Shown: positions 28,301-37,005 of the stretch, piece after piece
Layout: each line of letters begins with the position of its first letter
How positions within the stretch are numbered: position 1 is the first letter of the stretch
DNA from: Pedobacter frigiditerrae
GTDB lineage: Bacteria > Bacteroidota > Bacteroidia > Sphingobacteriales > Sphingobacteriaceae
Reading direction: 5' to 3'
NCBI RefSeq assembly: GCF_032678705.1
Contig: NZ_JAVTSS010000001.1
Span: forward strand, 62,001 to 126,000
Length of the DNA stretch: 64,000 nucleotides
Made by a program: the position numbers and the translations under genes
Notes under the pieces: generated by a model
Seen by the model: the letters and a program-made list of their open reading frames with translations, nothing else
What the model was told of the DNA's origin: nothing
Database searches by the model: none

Positions 28301-28311
28301 ATAAATAATAT

Positions 28312-28340
28312 AGCACCGTGTAATATTTATACACGGTGCT
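28312..28340 (+). terminator. Strong hairpin after susD, partial terminator or mRNA-stabilising
   Basis: AGCACCGTGTA and TACACGGTGCT make an 11-pair perfect stem with a 7-base loop. The following sequence (TACCCTTATTTTTT) is only weakly T-rich at first, so read-through into the peptidase genes is likely. It would raise susC/susD message relative to the downstream genes. Confidence 0.65.
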
Positions 28341-28366
28341 TACCCTTATTTTTTAATTTAAACTTT

Positions 28367-29341
28367 ATGAAAAATAATCTTTTATCATCAGGGTTGGCTA
28401 TTGCTATTTTAATGATTTCTTGTAATGCCAAAAAGCAAAACTTGAATGTTGTTAAACCTATTCCGCCTGTAGTAGAAATAGTTGATCCTCCTGGGGCGCC
28501 GCCAAAACAGTGGAAGGAACATTGGTTTGAACATGTTCAGTTACTAAACCGAGTTTTATACAACGGTAGTGTAGTTGTATATTATGATGATGCAGTAAGT
28601 AGATCTATTACCTGGCCAAGTACTTACATGGCAGAGGCATGGGAGTATACTAAAAAAACGTACGGCCAATTTGGTTCAGACCCTAAGTTATATGTAATCT
28701 ACCACACTGGTAAATATGGTGGTGGTCACCCATCTACTTATATGGATGCAGGTCACGATTTTCGTAATGTTACCGACTGTGGCAAAAACGAAAGTAATGC
28801 ATGGTCTACCGGCACTGGAAATGACATCGATTTATCAACACATGAAATTGGCCACATTGTAGAAGGTGCTGCAAAGGGTGTTCACGGTTCTCCTGCTTTT
28901 GATATTTGGCATGATAGCAAATGGATGGAAATTTACCAATATGATGTGTATTTAGGTTTAAATCGTACTGATGATGCAACACGTTGGTTTGCTATGATGA
29001 ATGCTGGAACAGATTCTTATCCAAGAGCAAATACACATTGGTTTAAAGATTGGTTTTACCCAATTTATAATGGTTATGGAAAATCAGCAGTGCTGAATAA
29101 ATTTTTCACACTATTGGCAGAACACTTTCCAAAAACAACTTTTAACAATGGGGTAACAACCTATCCAGAATACAGCAGGAAAATGAATTTTGGAGAGTTT
29201 GTTCATTTCTGGAGCGGTGCAGCGGGCACAGATTTAAAGACACTTGCATTAAACGCTTTCGGCAATAAAGATGAAAAAGGAAATGATTGGACAGTTCAGT
29301 TAACAACTGCAAAATCTACCTTTTCTAGTATCACATATTAA
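28367..29341 (+). CDS. Lipoprotein zinc metallopeptidase-like protein (HEIGH motif)
   Basis: A 324-residue protein with a lipobox (IAILMISC, Cys 19) and a putative zinc motif HEIGH at residues 159-163 in STHEIGHIVEGAA. It is followed by the acidic and aromatic segment WHDSKWMEIYQYDVYLGL, which could supply the third zinc ligand. Unlike metzincins it lacks the HExxHxxGxxH spacing, so it is more like a gluzincin. I do not recognise a named family with certainty. It sits between the SusD gene and two basic-secretory-protein peptidases, so it probably cleaves extracellular protein for the same uptake system. Confidence 0.7.
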   Translation: MKNNLLSSGLAIAILMISCNAKKQNLNVVKPIPPVVEIVDPPGAPPKQWKEHWFEHVQLLNRVLYNGSVVVYYDDAVSRSITWPSTYMAEAWEYTKKTYGQFGSDPKLYVIYHTGKYGGGHPSTYMDAGHDFRNVTDCGKNESNAWSTGTGNDIDLSTHEIGHIVEGAAKGVHGSPAFDIWHDSKWMEIYQYDVYLGLNRTDDATRWFAMMNAGTDSYPRANTHWFKDWFYPIYNGYGKSAVLNKFFTLLAEHFPKTTFNNGVTTYPEYSRKMNFGEFVHFWSGAAGTDLKTLALNAFGNKDEKGNDWTVQLTTAKSTFSSITY

Positions 29342-29350
29342 GAATAATTA

Positions 29351-29373
29351 AAAGATGTAAGGTTAACATCTTT
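29351..29373 (+). promoter_or_regulatory. Intercistronic hairpin between peptidase genes
   Basis: AAAGATGT and ACATCTTT pair perfectly around a 7-base loop, followed by a CA-rich leader before the next ATG. There is no T run, so it is more likely an RNA stability or processing element than a terminator. Confidence 0.4.
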
Positions 29374-29395
29374 AACACAAAACACACACACACAA

Positions 29396-30376
29396 ATGTT
29401 TAAAAAAATTAGCACCATCATTTTGCTTTCGGTATTTGCACAATTCTCATTTGCACAAAGAAACCAAGGTTTTAAGTTAACCATACTAGATCCCAATAAC
29501 AAAGTTGATGATCAACAAAAGACAAAAATAACAGAGGCATTCAATGTTGTTTATCCTGAGTTTGCCAGAGCAGATGGTTACAGAACTAAAAGAGATGTAA
29601 CATTAGAAATTTCTGATGTTCTGGTAGAAAGCTTAACAGCACAAGCTGGTAAAATCGTCGTAAATAGCAATTGGTTCTTGAAAAACAGTTCAAAATTTGA
29701 AAAAGAATTAAGAGTTAAGTTTGCAAAAAATTGGGTCTCTTCAGATACTATAAAAAAGAAAGGCTATCAATTGGTTTTTATCAGCAAAGACCCAAATTTA
29801 GATCAAAATGTTAAGAAGAATTTAATTGATACTTATTTTAAAGTATATCCAAAATTGGTGAAAACGTTCAATAAGAACTCTACTAAAGAAGTACTCTTTG
29901 TAGTAGACACAGCTTATAAAGCTGTAGCGGAAGCCAGTGGAGGCCGTATATTGTTTAGTGCTGGTTACATGAAAGCACACCCAACAGACATTGATGTAGT
30001 AACCCATGAAACCATGCACATTGCACAAGGCTATGGCTATAGCGCTGGGCCTGTTTGGTTAACAGAAGGCATAGCTGATTATGTGAGGTATAAGTATGGG
30101 GTTGACAATATTGGTTCTAAATGGAGTTTGCCTAATTATAACGAAAAGCAAAATTATACAAATAGTTATCGCATAACTGCTCGTTTTTTTGTTTGGTTAG
30201 AAAAAAACATTAAACCAGGCCTTATATCTACATTAGATACCCAATTAAGAGCACATCAGTATAATGAGCAATCTTGGCTAACATTAACTGGTAAAACATT
30301 GCCTGAACTTTGGGCCGCCTATGCAAAAAATCCAACTGTTGATTTAACATATAGTGGTAAGGAAATATCTAAATGA
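29396..30376 (+). CDS. Basic secretory protein (BSP) family metallopeptidase with an extra degenerate N-terminal repeat
   Basis: Signal peptide (1-21), then two related domains. Residues 123-326 form a complete BSP peptidase domain with HETMH at 204-208 and WLTEGIADYVRYKYG supplying the further conserved Glu. Residues 25-100 repeat the first part of that domain (compare ITEAFNVVYPEF with LIDTYFKVYPKL and AGKIVVNSNWFLKN with GGRILFSAGYMKAH) but stop before the zinc motif. BSP proteins are best known as plant defence proteases (NtPRp27). A shorter paralog lies 1 kb downstream, so the extra domain may come from recombination between copies. It is probably secreted or periplasmic. Confidence 0.88.
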   Translation: MFKKISTIILLSVFAQFSFAQRNQGFKLTILDPNNKVDDQQKTKITEAFNVVYPEFARADGYRTKRDVTLEISDVLVESLTAQAGKIVVNSNWFLKNSSKFEKELRVKFAKNWVSSDTIKKKGYQLVFISKDPNLDQNVKKNLIDTYFKVYPKLVKTFNKNSTKEVLFVVDTAYKAVAEASGGRILFSAGYMKAHPTDIDVVTHETMHIAQGYGYSAGPVWLTEGIADYVRYKYGVDNIGSKWSLPNYNEKQNYTNSYRITARFFVWLEKNIKPGLISTLDTQLRAHQYNEQSWLTLTGKTLPELWAAYAKNPTVDLTYSGKEISK

Positions 30377-30534
30377 TTACATATAAAGTTGAAGAGATTG
30401 TAAAAATGATAATGGAATCAATAAATAAAGTTCCTTTTTTTATGAGGTAAATCGATTTAACAATACCTTTATTAAAAAATATACCATTTAGAATGAGTGC
30501 TGCTCGGGATTTAATGAAAGAAGATAATAGTACA

Positions 30535-31428
30535 ATGAAGTTTACACCATTAATATTAGGTGTAGACATAGGAGGGTCTCATATCACTACAGGAATAGTA
30601 GATATAGAAAAAAAAGGGTTGATTCCTAAATCAATCAAAAGAAAGCACATAGACTCAAGTGGATCAGCAGAAAACATTTTAAAAGGTTGGACAGAAATAA
30701 TTAATGAATCTTTTGAGTGTTGCGAAGGCGAAATAAAAAGAATTGGAATTGCAATGCCTGGCCCATTTGATTATGAAAATGGAATTTCACTGATAAAAGA
30801 TCAAGATAAATTCAAGTCTTTATACCAGTTAAATATCAAGCATGAATTGGCTCAACGTTTAAATATCCAGGCATCTGATATTAAGTTTATGAATGACGCT
30901 GCTGCTTTTATGCAAGGTGAAGTTTTTTGTGGTGCGGCTCAAGGATATGACAAGGCATTAGGTTTAACATTAGGAACTGGGCTTGGTTCGGCAGTAGTTG
31001 TTAATGGACAATCAACAGATGCAGAACTATGGAATTCGAAATTTTTAAATGGTATAGCCGAAGATTATTTTTCTACAAGGTGGTTTGTAAACAAGTATAA
31101 AAGTTTAACAGGTATAGAGTTAGCTGGTGTTAAAGAATTGGCCGATGTTGTAAAAACTGATTTACATGCCATGCAAGTATTTAATGAGTTTGGCCGTGGA
31201 TTGGGACATTTCTTAGCTGATATTATTAAAGAAACAAAATCCGAAGTTGTTATTTTGGGTGGTAATATTTCTCAAGCCTTCAATTTATTTGCTCCTCATT
31301 TAATAGAAAATTTGAAAGCCCTTCATCTTCATACCGAAATTAAAATTACTGAACTAAATGAACATGCTGCTTTAATTGGCGCAGCAAGTTCTTGGGATTT
31401 AACAGTCAACAAAACCGAAAAAGTATAA
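30535..31428 (+). CDS. ROK-family protein, probable sugar kinase without the zinc motif
   Basis: About 297 residues with the ROK/ASKHA ATPase pattern: LGVDIGGSH phosphate loop, IAMPGPFDYENG, MNDAAAFMQGE with the catalytic Asp, and TLGTGLGSAVV. The usual ExGH and CxCGxxGCxE zinc-binding block is absent; that place reads AELWNSKFLNGIAEDYF. Substrate recognition may therefore differ from glucokinase or N-acetylmannosamine kinase. It has no DNA-binding domain and is cytoplasmic, lying between two secreted peptidase genes of the Sus locus. In-frame ATGs at 30493 and 30514 are alternative starts; 30535 is nearest to the family's usual start. Confidence 0.82.
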   Translation: MKFTPLILGVDIGGSHITTGIVDIEKKGLIPKSIKRKHIDSSGSAENILKGWTEIINESFECCEGEIKRIGIAMPGPFDYENGISLIKDQDKFKSLYQLNIKHELAQRLNIQASDIKFMNDAAAFMQGEVFCGAAQGYDKALGLTLGTGLGSAVVVNGQSTDAELWNSKFLNGIAEDYFSTRWFVNKYKSLTGIELAGVKELADVVKTDLHAMQVFNEFGRGLGHFLADIIKETKSEVVILGGNISQAFNLFAPHLIENLKALHLHTEIKITELNEHAALIGAASSWDLTVNKTEKV

Positions 31429-31445
31429 ATAAAACTAAACAACCA

Positions 31446-32114
31446 ATGAACAAAATTCTTCCAATTATTCTAGCGTTTGCTTTTGGTCTCAGCTTTGCTA
31501 AAGCTCAAGAAACCGAAACTTTTAAAGAAAAAGGTTATACGTTAATCTTTAAAAACAATTATAAAAACTTCGACCCAGCTTTTAAAGCGAGAATGGTAAA
31601 AACCTTCTTTAAGGTTTATCCAGAACTTGCTAATGATTTTAATAAAAACACGGCAAAAGAAGTTGTCTTTCATGTAGATACTGCCTATACTGCAGTTGCT
31701 GCAACTGGTGGTGGCAGGATTGTTTACAATCCACAATGGTTTGTGAAAAATCCAGGGGATATTGATGTGGTAACACACGAGGTAATGCATGTGGTGCAGA
31801 GCTACGGCGGAGGAAGCGGGCCAGGTTGGTTAACAGAAGGCATTGCAGATTATGTCCGTTTTAAATATGGCGTAGATAATGCTGGAGCGAAATGGGCTTT
31901 GCCAGCTTTTAAACCAGAGCATAGTTATAAGAATGCTTACCGTGTTACTGCTCGTTTTTTAAACTGGTTAGAAACAAATGGTAATAGAGGAATTGTAGTT
32001 AAATTAGATAACGCAATGCGAAGTCATACTTATAAGGATACAATTTGGAAAGATTTAACAGGTAAAACTGTGGATGAACTTTGGGCAACTTACGCTGCAA
32101 ATCCAGGTGTTTAG
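31446..32114 (+). CDS. Basic secretory protein (BSP) family metallopeptidase, single domain
   Basis: 222 residues: signal peptide (MNKILPIILAFAFGLSFAKA), then one BSP domain with THEVMHVVQSYGGG (HExxH) and WLTEGIADYVRFKYGVDN. It is clearly paralogous to the C-terminal domain of the protein at 29396, with the same order of motifs to the ends (LTGKTVDELWATYAANP). The ATG chosen is the one that begins a signal peptide; an earlier in-frame ATG would overlap the ROK gene. It is followed by the GH92 gene after 56 bases. Confidence 0.9.
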   Translation: MNKILPIILAFAFGLSFAKAQETETFKEKGYTLIFKNNYKNFDPAFKARMVKTFFKVYPELANDFNKNTAKEVVFHVDTAYTAVAATGGGRIVYNPQWFVKNPGDIDVVTHEVMHVVQSYGGGSGPGWLTEGIADYVRFKYGVDNAGAKWALPAFKPEHSYKNAYRVTARFLNWLETNGNRGIVVKLDNAMRSHTYKDTIWKDLTGKTVDELWATYAANPGV

Positions 32115-32170
32115 TAAACCTAACAATTTAACAATAGAACTGAACCAACAATCTTTAACCTCAATAAATA

Positions 32171-34465
32171 ATGATTAAGAAATTATTAACTACCGCTTTA
32201 ATGTTCGCTGGACTTGGTCTTTCGGCGCAAACTGTAGGTAAAATTACAGATCCTGTGGAGTGGATTAATCCTCTGATGGGCACTCAGTCTAAACCAGACC
32301 TTTCTAATGGAAATACTTATCCAGCTATTGCTGTGCCTTGGGGAATGAATTTTTGGACACCGCAAACAGGAAAAATGGGTAATGGTTGGGCGTACCAATA
32401 CGACCAAGACAAAATTCGTGGTTTTAAACAAACTCACCAACCATCTCCATGGATGAATGATTACGGGCAGTTTGCTATTATGCCGGTAACTGGCAAGTTG
32501 AAGTTTAATGAAGACGACAGAGCAAGTTGGTTTTCGCACAAAGCAGAAATTGCCAAACCTTATTATTATAGTGTTTATCTTGCAGATGCAAATGTAACAA
32601 CAGAGATTACGCCAACAGAAAGAGCGGCGCAATTTCGTTTTACTTATCCTAAAAGCGACAGTTCTTTTGTGGTAGTTGATGCATTGAACAAAGGTTCATA
32701 CATTAAAATCATTCCAGAAGAGCGTAAAATAATTGGTTATACGGCTAAATACGCCCGTGGACCCTTGCCTGCTAATTTCAAAAACTACTTTGTAATTTAT
32801 TTTGATAAAGCTTTTACAGTTGCAAAAACTTGGTCTGGTAATAAGTTAAATAATAAAGATTTAGAATTAACTAGCGATCATACCGGTGCAGTTATAGGCT
32901 TTAAAACTACCAATGGCGAAAAGGTAAACGTAAAGGTTGCGTCCTCATTCATTAGTTTTGAACAAGCTGAAATCAGTTTAAAAAGAGAATTGGCAAATGA
33001 TAGTTTCGATGTAACTAAAGCAAAAGCAAAGGCGATTTGGAACAAAACTTTAAGCAGAATTGCTGTAGAAGGTGGTACAGTTGATCAAACCCGTACTTTT
33101 TATTCATCATTCTATAGGACTCTTTTCTTTCCTAACAAATTGTATGAAATTGATGCAAATAATAAAATTGTTCACTGGAGTCCGTATAACGGAAAAGTTT
33201 TGCCAGGTTACATGTTTGCAGGTACAGGTTTCTGGGATACATTTAGAGCGCTTTATCCATTCTTAAATTTGGTTTATCCTTCAATAAACAAAGAAATGCA
33301 AGAAGGATTAATTAACGATTATAAAGAAGGTGGATGGTTGCCAGAATGGAGTAGCCCTGGTTATGCCAATATCATGATTGGTAACAACTCTGCATCTGTA
33401 GTTGCAGATGCTTATATAAAAGGTATGCGTGGTTATGATACAGAAACTTTGTGGGAAGCATTAAAACATGGCGCTAATAATGAAGGCCCAATGACAGCTG
33501 TTGGACGTGCAGGCGTTAAATATTATAATGAGCTAGGTTATGTACCGAATGATACAAAATTGAATGAAAGTGCTGCTAGAACTTTAGAATACGCATACGA
33601 TGATTTTGCTATTTACCAGTTTGGTAAGGCTTTGGGTAAACCTGCAAGTGAAATAGATATTTATGCTAAGAGAAGCATGAACTATAAAAACTTGTTTGAT
33701 CCAGCAACTGGTTTAATGAGAGGTAAAAAAACAGATGGTACATTTTCTGTTCCATTTAGTCCATTTAAATGGGGAGGCGATTTTACTGAAGGAAACAGTT
33801 GGCATTATACATGGTCGGTGTTCCAAGATGTAGCAGGTTTAGCAAAGCTGATGGGTGGTAATGCTAAGTTTGTAAATAAGCTAGACTCTGTTTTCTCAAT
33901 GCCTCCAATTTTTGATGAGAGTGCCTATGGGGGTGTTATTCATGAGATTCGTGAAATGCAAATTGCAAATATGGGTCAGTATGCACACGGTAACCAACCA
34001 ATACAACACATGATTTATTTATATAATTATGGTGGGGCACCTTGGAAAACACAATATTGGGTAAGAGAAACCATGAACAGAATGTACGCAGCTACACCAG
34101 ACGGTTATTGCGGAGATGAAGACAATGGTCAAACTTCTGCTTGGTATGTGTTCTCGGCAATGGGATTTTATCCAGTTACCCCAGCAACAGATCAATACGT
34201 AATTGGGGCGCCTTTGTTTAAAAAGGTAACTTTAACACTTGAAAATGGGAAAACTGTTGTGATCAATGCACCAGCAAATAGCGAAAGCAACAAGTACATT
34301 CAAACTTTGAAAGTTAATGGAGCTAGTTATGATAAAAATTGGTTAAGCCATTCGGCCTTACAAAAAGGTGGTGTTTTAGAATTTGGTATGTCAGCAACTC
34401 CAAACAAAACTAGAGGAGTAAGTGAAACAGCTTTTCCTTATTCATTCTCTACTGAGAAGAAATAA
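32171..34465 (+). CDS. Glycoside hydrolase family 92 alpha-mannosidase
   Basis: The 764-residue exported enzyme (signal peptide ending GLSAQ) carries the two GH92 domains: an N-terminal beta-sandwich starting VEWINPLMGTQSKPDLSNGN and a helical catalytic domain with GFWDTFRALYPF, a segment around NSWHYTWSVFQD, HEIREMQIANMGQYAHGN and YCGDEDNGQTSAWYVFSAMG. GH92 members are calcium-dependent exo-alpha-mannosidases that trim yeast mannan or high-mannose N-glycans. The Glu of HEIREM and the Asp residues of GDEDNG are the expected catalytic groups. It closes the Sus operon, with a bidirectional terminator after it. Linkage specificity cannot be read from sequence. Confidence 0.95.
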   Translation: MIKKLLTTALMFAGLGLSAQTVGKITDPVEWINPLMGTQSKPDLSNGNTYPAIAVPWGMNFWTPQTGKMGNGWAYQYDQDKIRGFKQTHQPSPWMNDYGQFAIMPVTGKLKFNEDDRASWFSHKAEIAKPYYYSVYLADANVTTEITPTERAAQFRFTYPKSDSSFVVVDALNKGSYIKIIPEERKIIGYTAKYARGPLPANFKNYFVIYFDKAFTVAKTWSGNKLNNKDLELTSDHTGAVIGFKTTNGEKVNVKVASSFISFEQAEISLKRELANDSFDVTKAKAKAIWNKTLSRIAVEGGTVDQTRTFYSSFYRTLFFPNKLYEIDANNKIVHWSPYNGKVLPGYMFAGTGFWDTFRALYPFLNLVYPSINKEMQEGLINDYKEGGWLPEWSSPGYANIMIGNNSASVVADAYIKGMRGYDTETLWEALKHGANNEGPMTAVGRAGVKYYNELGYVPNDTKLNESAARTLEYAYDDFAIYQFGKALGKPASEIDIYAKRSMNYKNLFDPATGLMRGKKTDGTFSVPFSPFKWGGDFTEGNSWHYTWSVFQDVAGLAKLMGGNAKFVNKLDSVFSMPPIFDESAYGGVIHEIREMQIANMGQYAHGNQPIQHMIYLYNYGGAPWKTQYWVRETMNRMYAATPDGYCGDEDNGQTSAWYVFSAMGFYPVTPATDQYVIGAPLFKKVTLTLENGKTVVINAPANSESNKYIQTLKVNGASYDKNWLSHSALQKGGVLEFGMSATPNKTRGVSETAFPYSFSTEKK

Positions 34466-34487
34466 CGAACATCGTTTAAACAAAAAA

Positions 34488-34513
34488 GGCTGAATTTAAT
34501 TCAGCCTTTTTTT
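34488..34513. terminator. Bidirectional terminator between GH92 and histidine kinase genes
   Basis: GGCTGAAT and ATTCAGCC form a perfect 8-pair stem with a three-base loop, flanked by six A residues on the left and seven T residues on the right. It can therefore end transcription of both converging genes. Confidence 0.88.
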
Positions 34514-34515
34514 GT

Positions 34516-36306
34516 TTACTTCCTAGATGCAATCTCTTCTAGTTTTCCTCTCAGTTCCTCAGGGTTAAATGGTTTAGAAACAAAATCATTAATTCCAGCC
34601 TCGGCTATTTTATTTCTAACATCTAATGCTACAGAAGCAGTTAAAGCAATAATTGGAACCTCAGCTTTATTCTTGTTTTCATCAGCTCTAATGATGGCAG
34701 TGGCTTCATATCCATCCATTAAAGGCATATGGATGTCCATTAAAATGAGGTCATAGTTTTTTGCTTTAAAAGCCTCCACTGCTTCAGAACCATTTGCAGC
34801 AAAGTCTGGTTTAATATCCCATTTAGCCAGAAGTTTTCTCATCAAAAGAATATTCATTTGATTGTCTTCGGCTACCAATATATTTAAATTGCTAATATCC
34901 ATTTCATTGTTGTTTTTATAGTCTGTTGTTTCGTTTGTGTTTATCTCTAAATTATGTAACTTATAGTTAATTTCAAATTCAAATGATGTTCCTTCTCCTA
35001 CCTTGCTTCTAGTGGTGATTTTACTTTGATGTAATTCTAATAAGTTCTTAACAATAGCAAGGCCAAGTCCGGTGCCGCCATATTTGCGTGTTGTGCTGCT
35101 AGAAGCTTGAGAAAAAGATTCGAAAATTAATTCTTGCTTATCTTGGGGGATGCCAATACCAGTATCACTAATACGAAAGTACAGTTTTATTTTATCTTCT
35201 TCATTTTCTTTAAACGAAACAATTATATACACATTTCCAACTGAAGTGAATTTTAAAGCATTGTCTATTAAGTTTACGAGTATTTGAGTGAGCCTCGTTG
35301 GATCTCCAATAACAGCGATATCTTTTAGGTTTTCATCTATTTTTAACGTAAAACTCAAGTTTTTTTCATTTGCTTTAAGCTTAAATCCAGCATAAATACT
35401 ATTAACTAATTGATAAATTAAAAATGGAGTTTTTTCCATTGTAATTTTCCCTGATTCAATTTTATTAATATCTAAAACATCGTTAATTAATGATAATAAG
35501 TTATTAGCTGAAAATTTCAACATACCAAGATTTTCCATTTGGTCTTCTCTGGGATTGTCTAATAATAGCACATCAGTCATGCCAATAACTCCATTTAGTG
35601 GAGTTCTTAGCTCATGAGAAATTGTAGATAAAAAATAAGACTTTGCCTTTGTAGATTGTTCTGCGATGATGATAGCTGCTGTTAATTTTTCATTTAGTGA
35701 TTTTTCTTCTGCTTGTTTTTCATTTAATCTTTTAATAGTGAGGTTAAACGCACTAAAGAAATGATATTGAACATACATGATTAGCAAAAAATTAAAGGAA
35801 AAGACCGTAATGAAACCAAAACTATTTGCATCGACTGCACTTACAGTTGTCATTGCATTTCTGCCGAAAAGGGCAAAGTAAGAGAGCATAAATAGTAAGC
35901 TAATCAAGGAATAAAAAATTCCCCATTTAGTACCCAATAAATAATAACCCATTATAATCAATAACAACATCCATTGTAGTGAGATTATTTTTACGCCTTG
36001 AACATGTATAACTACATTTGACCATATCAACATGGCCAAAATTAAACAAGAGGCATGAGCTACTAATTTCCATTTAGAGGTGTTTAATAGCACCCATATA
36101 AGAGCAATTTGAACAAGGGCAATTAGGATAGATCTTGTAAAAAGTATGGTTCGTGATAAACTATTGTAGAATGTAGGCAGGGTTATAAAAATAACTATTA
36201 GGCTAATTAATAAGGCGTTTACTAAAAATTGAGCCCTTACTTTATTGAGAGGATCTGTGTCATACTCGAAAATAGAGTCTAGTTTTTTATTTATGAATTT
36301 GAACAT
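34516..36306 (-). CDS. Hybrid histidine kinase with six-helix membrane sensor and receiver domain
   Basis: 596 residues. About six membrane helices fill residues 27-187 with very short loops and no periplasmic domain. A HisKA dimerisation domain follows (SHELRTPLNGVIGM, His 231), then a HATPase with NLIDNALKF, SDTGIGIP and GGTGLGLAIVKNLL, and a C-terminal receiver (LMDIHMPLMDG, phospho-Asp about 524, and KPF). The signal sensed is unknown. The next two genes upstream on the same strand encode a NarL-type regulator and a second kinase, so phosphotransfer among them is possible. There is no HTCS-type DNA-binding domain. Confidence 0.92.
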   Translation of the reverse strand: MFKFINKKLDSIFEYDTDPLNKVRAQFLVNALLISLIVIFITLPTFYNSLSRTILFTRSILIALVQIALIWVLLNTSKWKLVAHASCLILAMLIWSNVVIHVQGVKIISLQWMLLLIIMGYYLLGTKWGIFYSLISLLFMLSYFALFGRNAMTTVSAVDANSFGFITVFSFNFLLIMYVQYHFFSAFNLTIKRLNEKQAEEKSLNEKLTAAIIIAEQSTKAKSYFLSTISHELRTPLNGVIGMTDVLLLDNPREDQMENLGMLKFSANNLLSLINDVLDINKIESGKITMEKTPFLIYQLVNSIYAGFKLKANEKNLSFTLKIDENLKDIAVIGDPTRLTQILVNLIDNALKFTSVGNVYIIVSFKENEEDKIKLYFRISDTGIGIPQDKQELIFESFSQASSSTTRKYGGTGLGLAIVKNLLELHQSKITTRSKVGEGTSFEFEINYKLHNLEINTNETTDYKNNNEMDISNLNILVAEDNQMNILLMRKLLAKWDIKPDFAANGSEAVEAFKAKNYDLILMDIHMPLMDGYEATAIIRADENKNKAEVPIIALTASVALDVRNKIAEAGINDFVSKPFNPEELRGKLEEIASRK

Positions 36307-36363
36307 TATTATTGGGGAGAATAATAGGATGAGAAGAAGTGATAAATATGAATCAGTATAAAG

Positions 36364-37005
36364 CTAACTTATCAGATTTGCCTTTATGGCAAATTCATAA
36401 AGGGCAACAGTGGAGTCTGATAACTCTAGTTTACGCATGATGTTTTTTCTATGCGTATGTACTGTAAATTCAGATAAATATAATCGCTCTGCAATGTCTT
36501 TAGTTCTTAAATTTTGGCAAACCAATCTTATGATTTCTACCTCTCTTTTGGTAAGACGGTATTTTTTAAGAAAATCATCGAAATAAGAAAAACTAACATC
36601 TTGAATTTCTTTTTCATCGAAATTAGGGAAAACTTCCTTACCAGCCATTACATTTAAAATAGTGCTGGCTAAGTTTTGTAATTCATCAGATTTCACAATA
36701 TAAGCACTAGCGCCACGGAGTTTACAATCTTTAACCAGTTCAAAAGAATGATAATTAGTTAAAACTATGATTTTTGCCTTTATTCCTTTTTCCTTAAGTG
36801 CAGTTATTGCTTTTAAGCCATCAAGACCAGGCATGTTTAAGTCTAGCAAAATAACGTCAGCTTTCTCTAAAACCAATGAATTAAGCAGTTCCAAGCCGTT
36901 ATTAACCATAGCAGTGACTTTAAAGCGATCATCTTGACTAAAATGAGCACTTATACCCTTTAAAACAACAGGATGGTCATCGGCTAATATTATCTGTATC
37001 GTCAT
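36364..37005 (-). CDS. NarL/LuxR-family response regulator
   Basis: 213 residues: an N-terminal receiver (DDHPVVLKG, phospho-Asp 55 in LLDLNMPG, Lys of VKSDEL) and a C-terminal LuxR helix-turn-helix (LTKREVEIIRLVCQ, then AERLYLSEFTVHTH). The start codon overlaps the stop codon of the kinase gene upstream by four bases (ATGA), showing translational coupling and a true kinase-regulator pair. Confidence 0.95.
   Translation of the reverse strand: MTIQIILADDHPVVLKGISAHFSQDDRFKVTAMVNNGLELLNSLVLEKADVILLDLNMPGLDGLKAITALKEKGIKAKIIVLTNYHSFELVKDCKLRGASAYIVKSDELQNLASTILNVMAGKEVFPNFDEKEIQDVSFSYFDDFLKKYRLTKREVEIIRLVCQNLRTKDIAERLYLSEFTVHTHRKNIMRKLELSDSTVALYEFAIKANLIS

Noticed and set aside
28820..28880. 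HEIGH motif read as a metzincin site
   Set aside because: The third His/Asp at the required spacing is absent and Gly is one position off, so the metzincin pattern is not met.
34516..36306. Hybrid kinase as the HTCS-type regulator of the adjacent Sus locus
   Set aside because: It lacks the periplasmic propeller and AraC-type DNA-binding domain of HTCS regulators and is separated by a bidirectional terminator.
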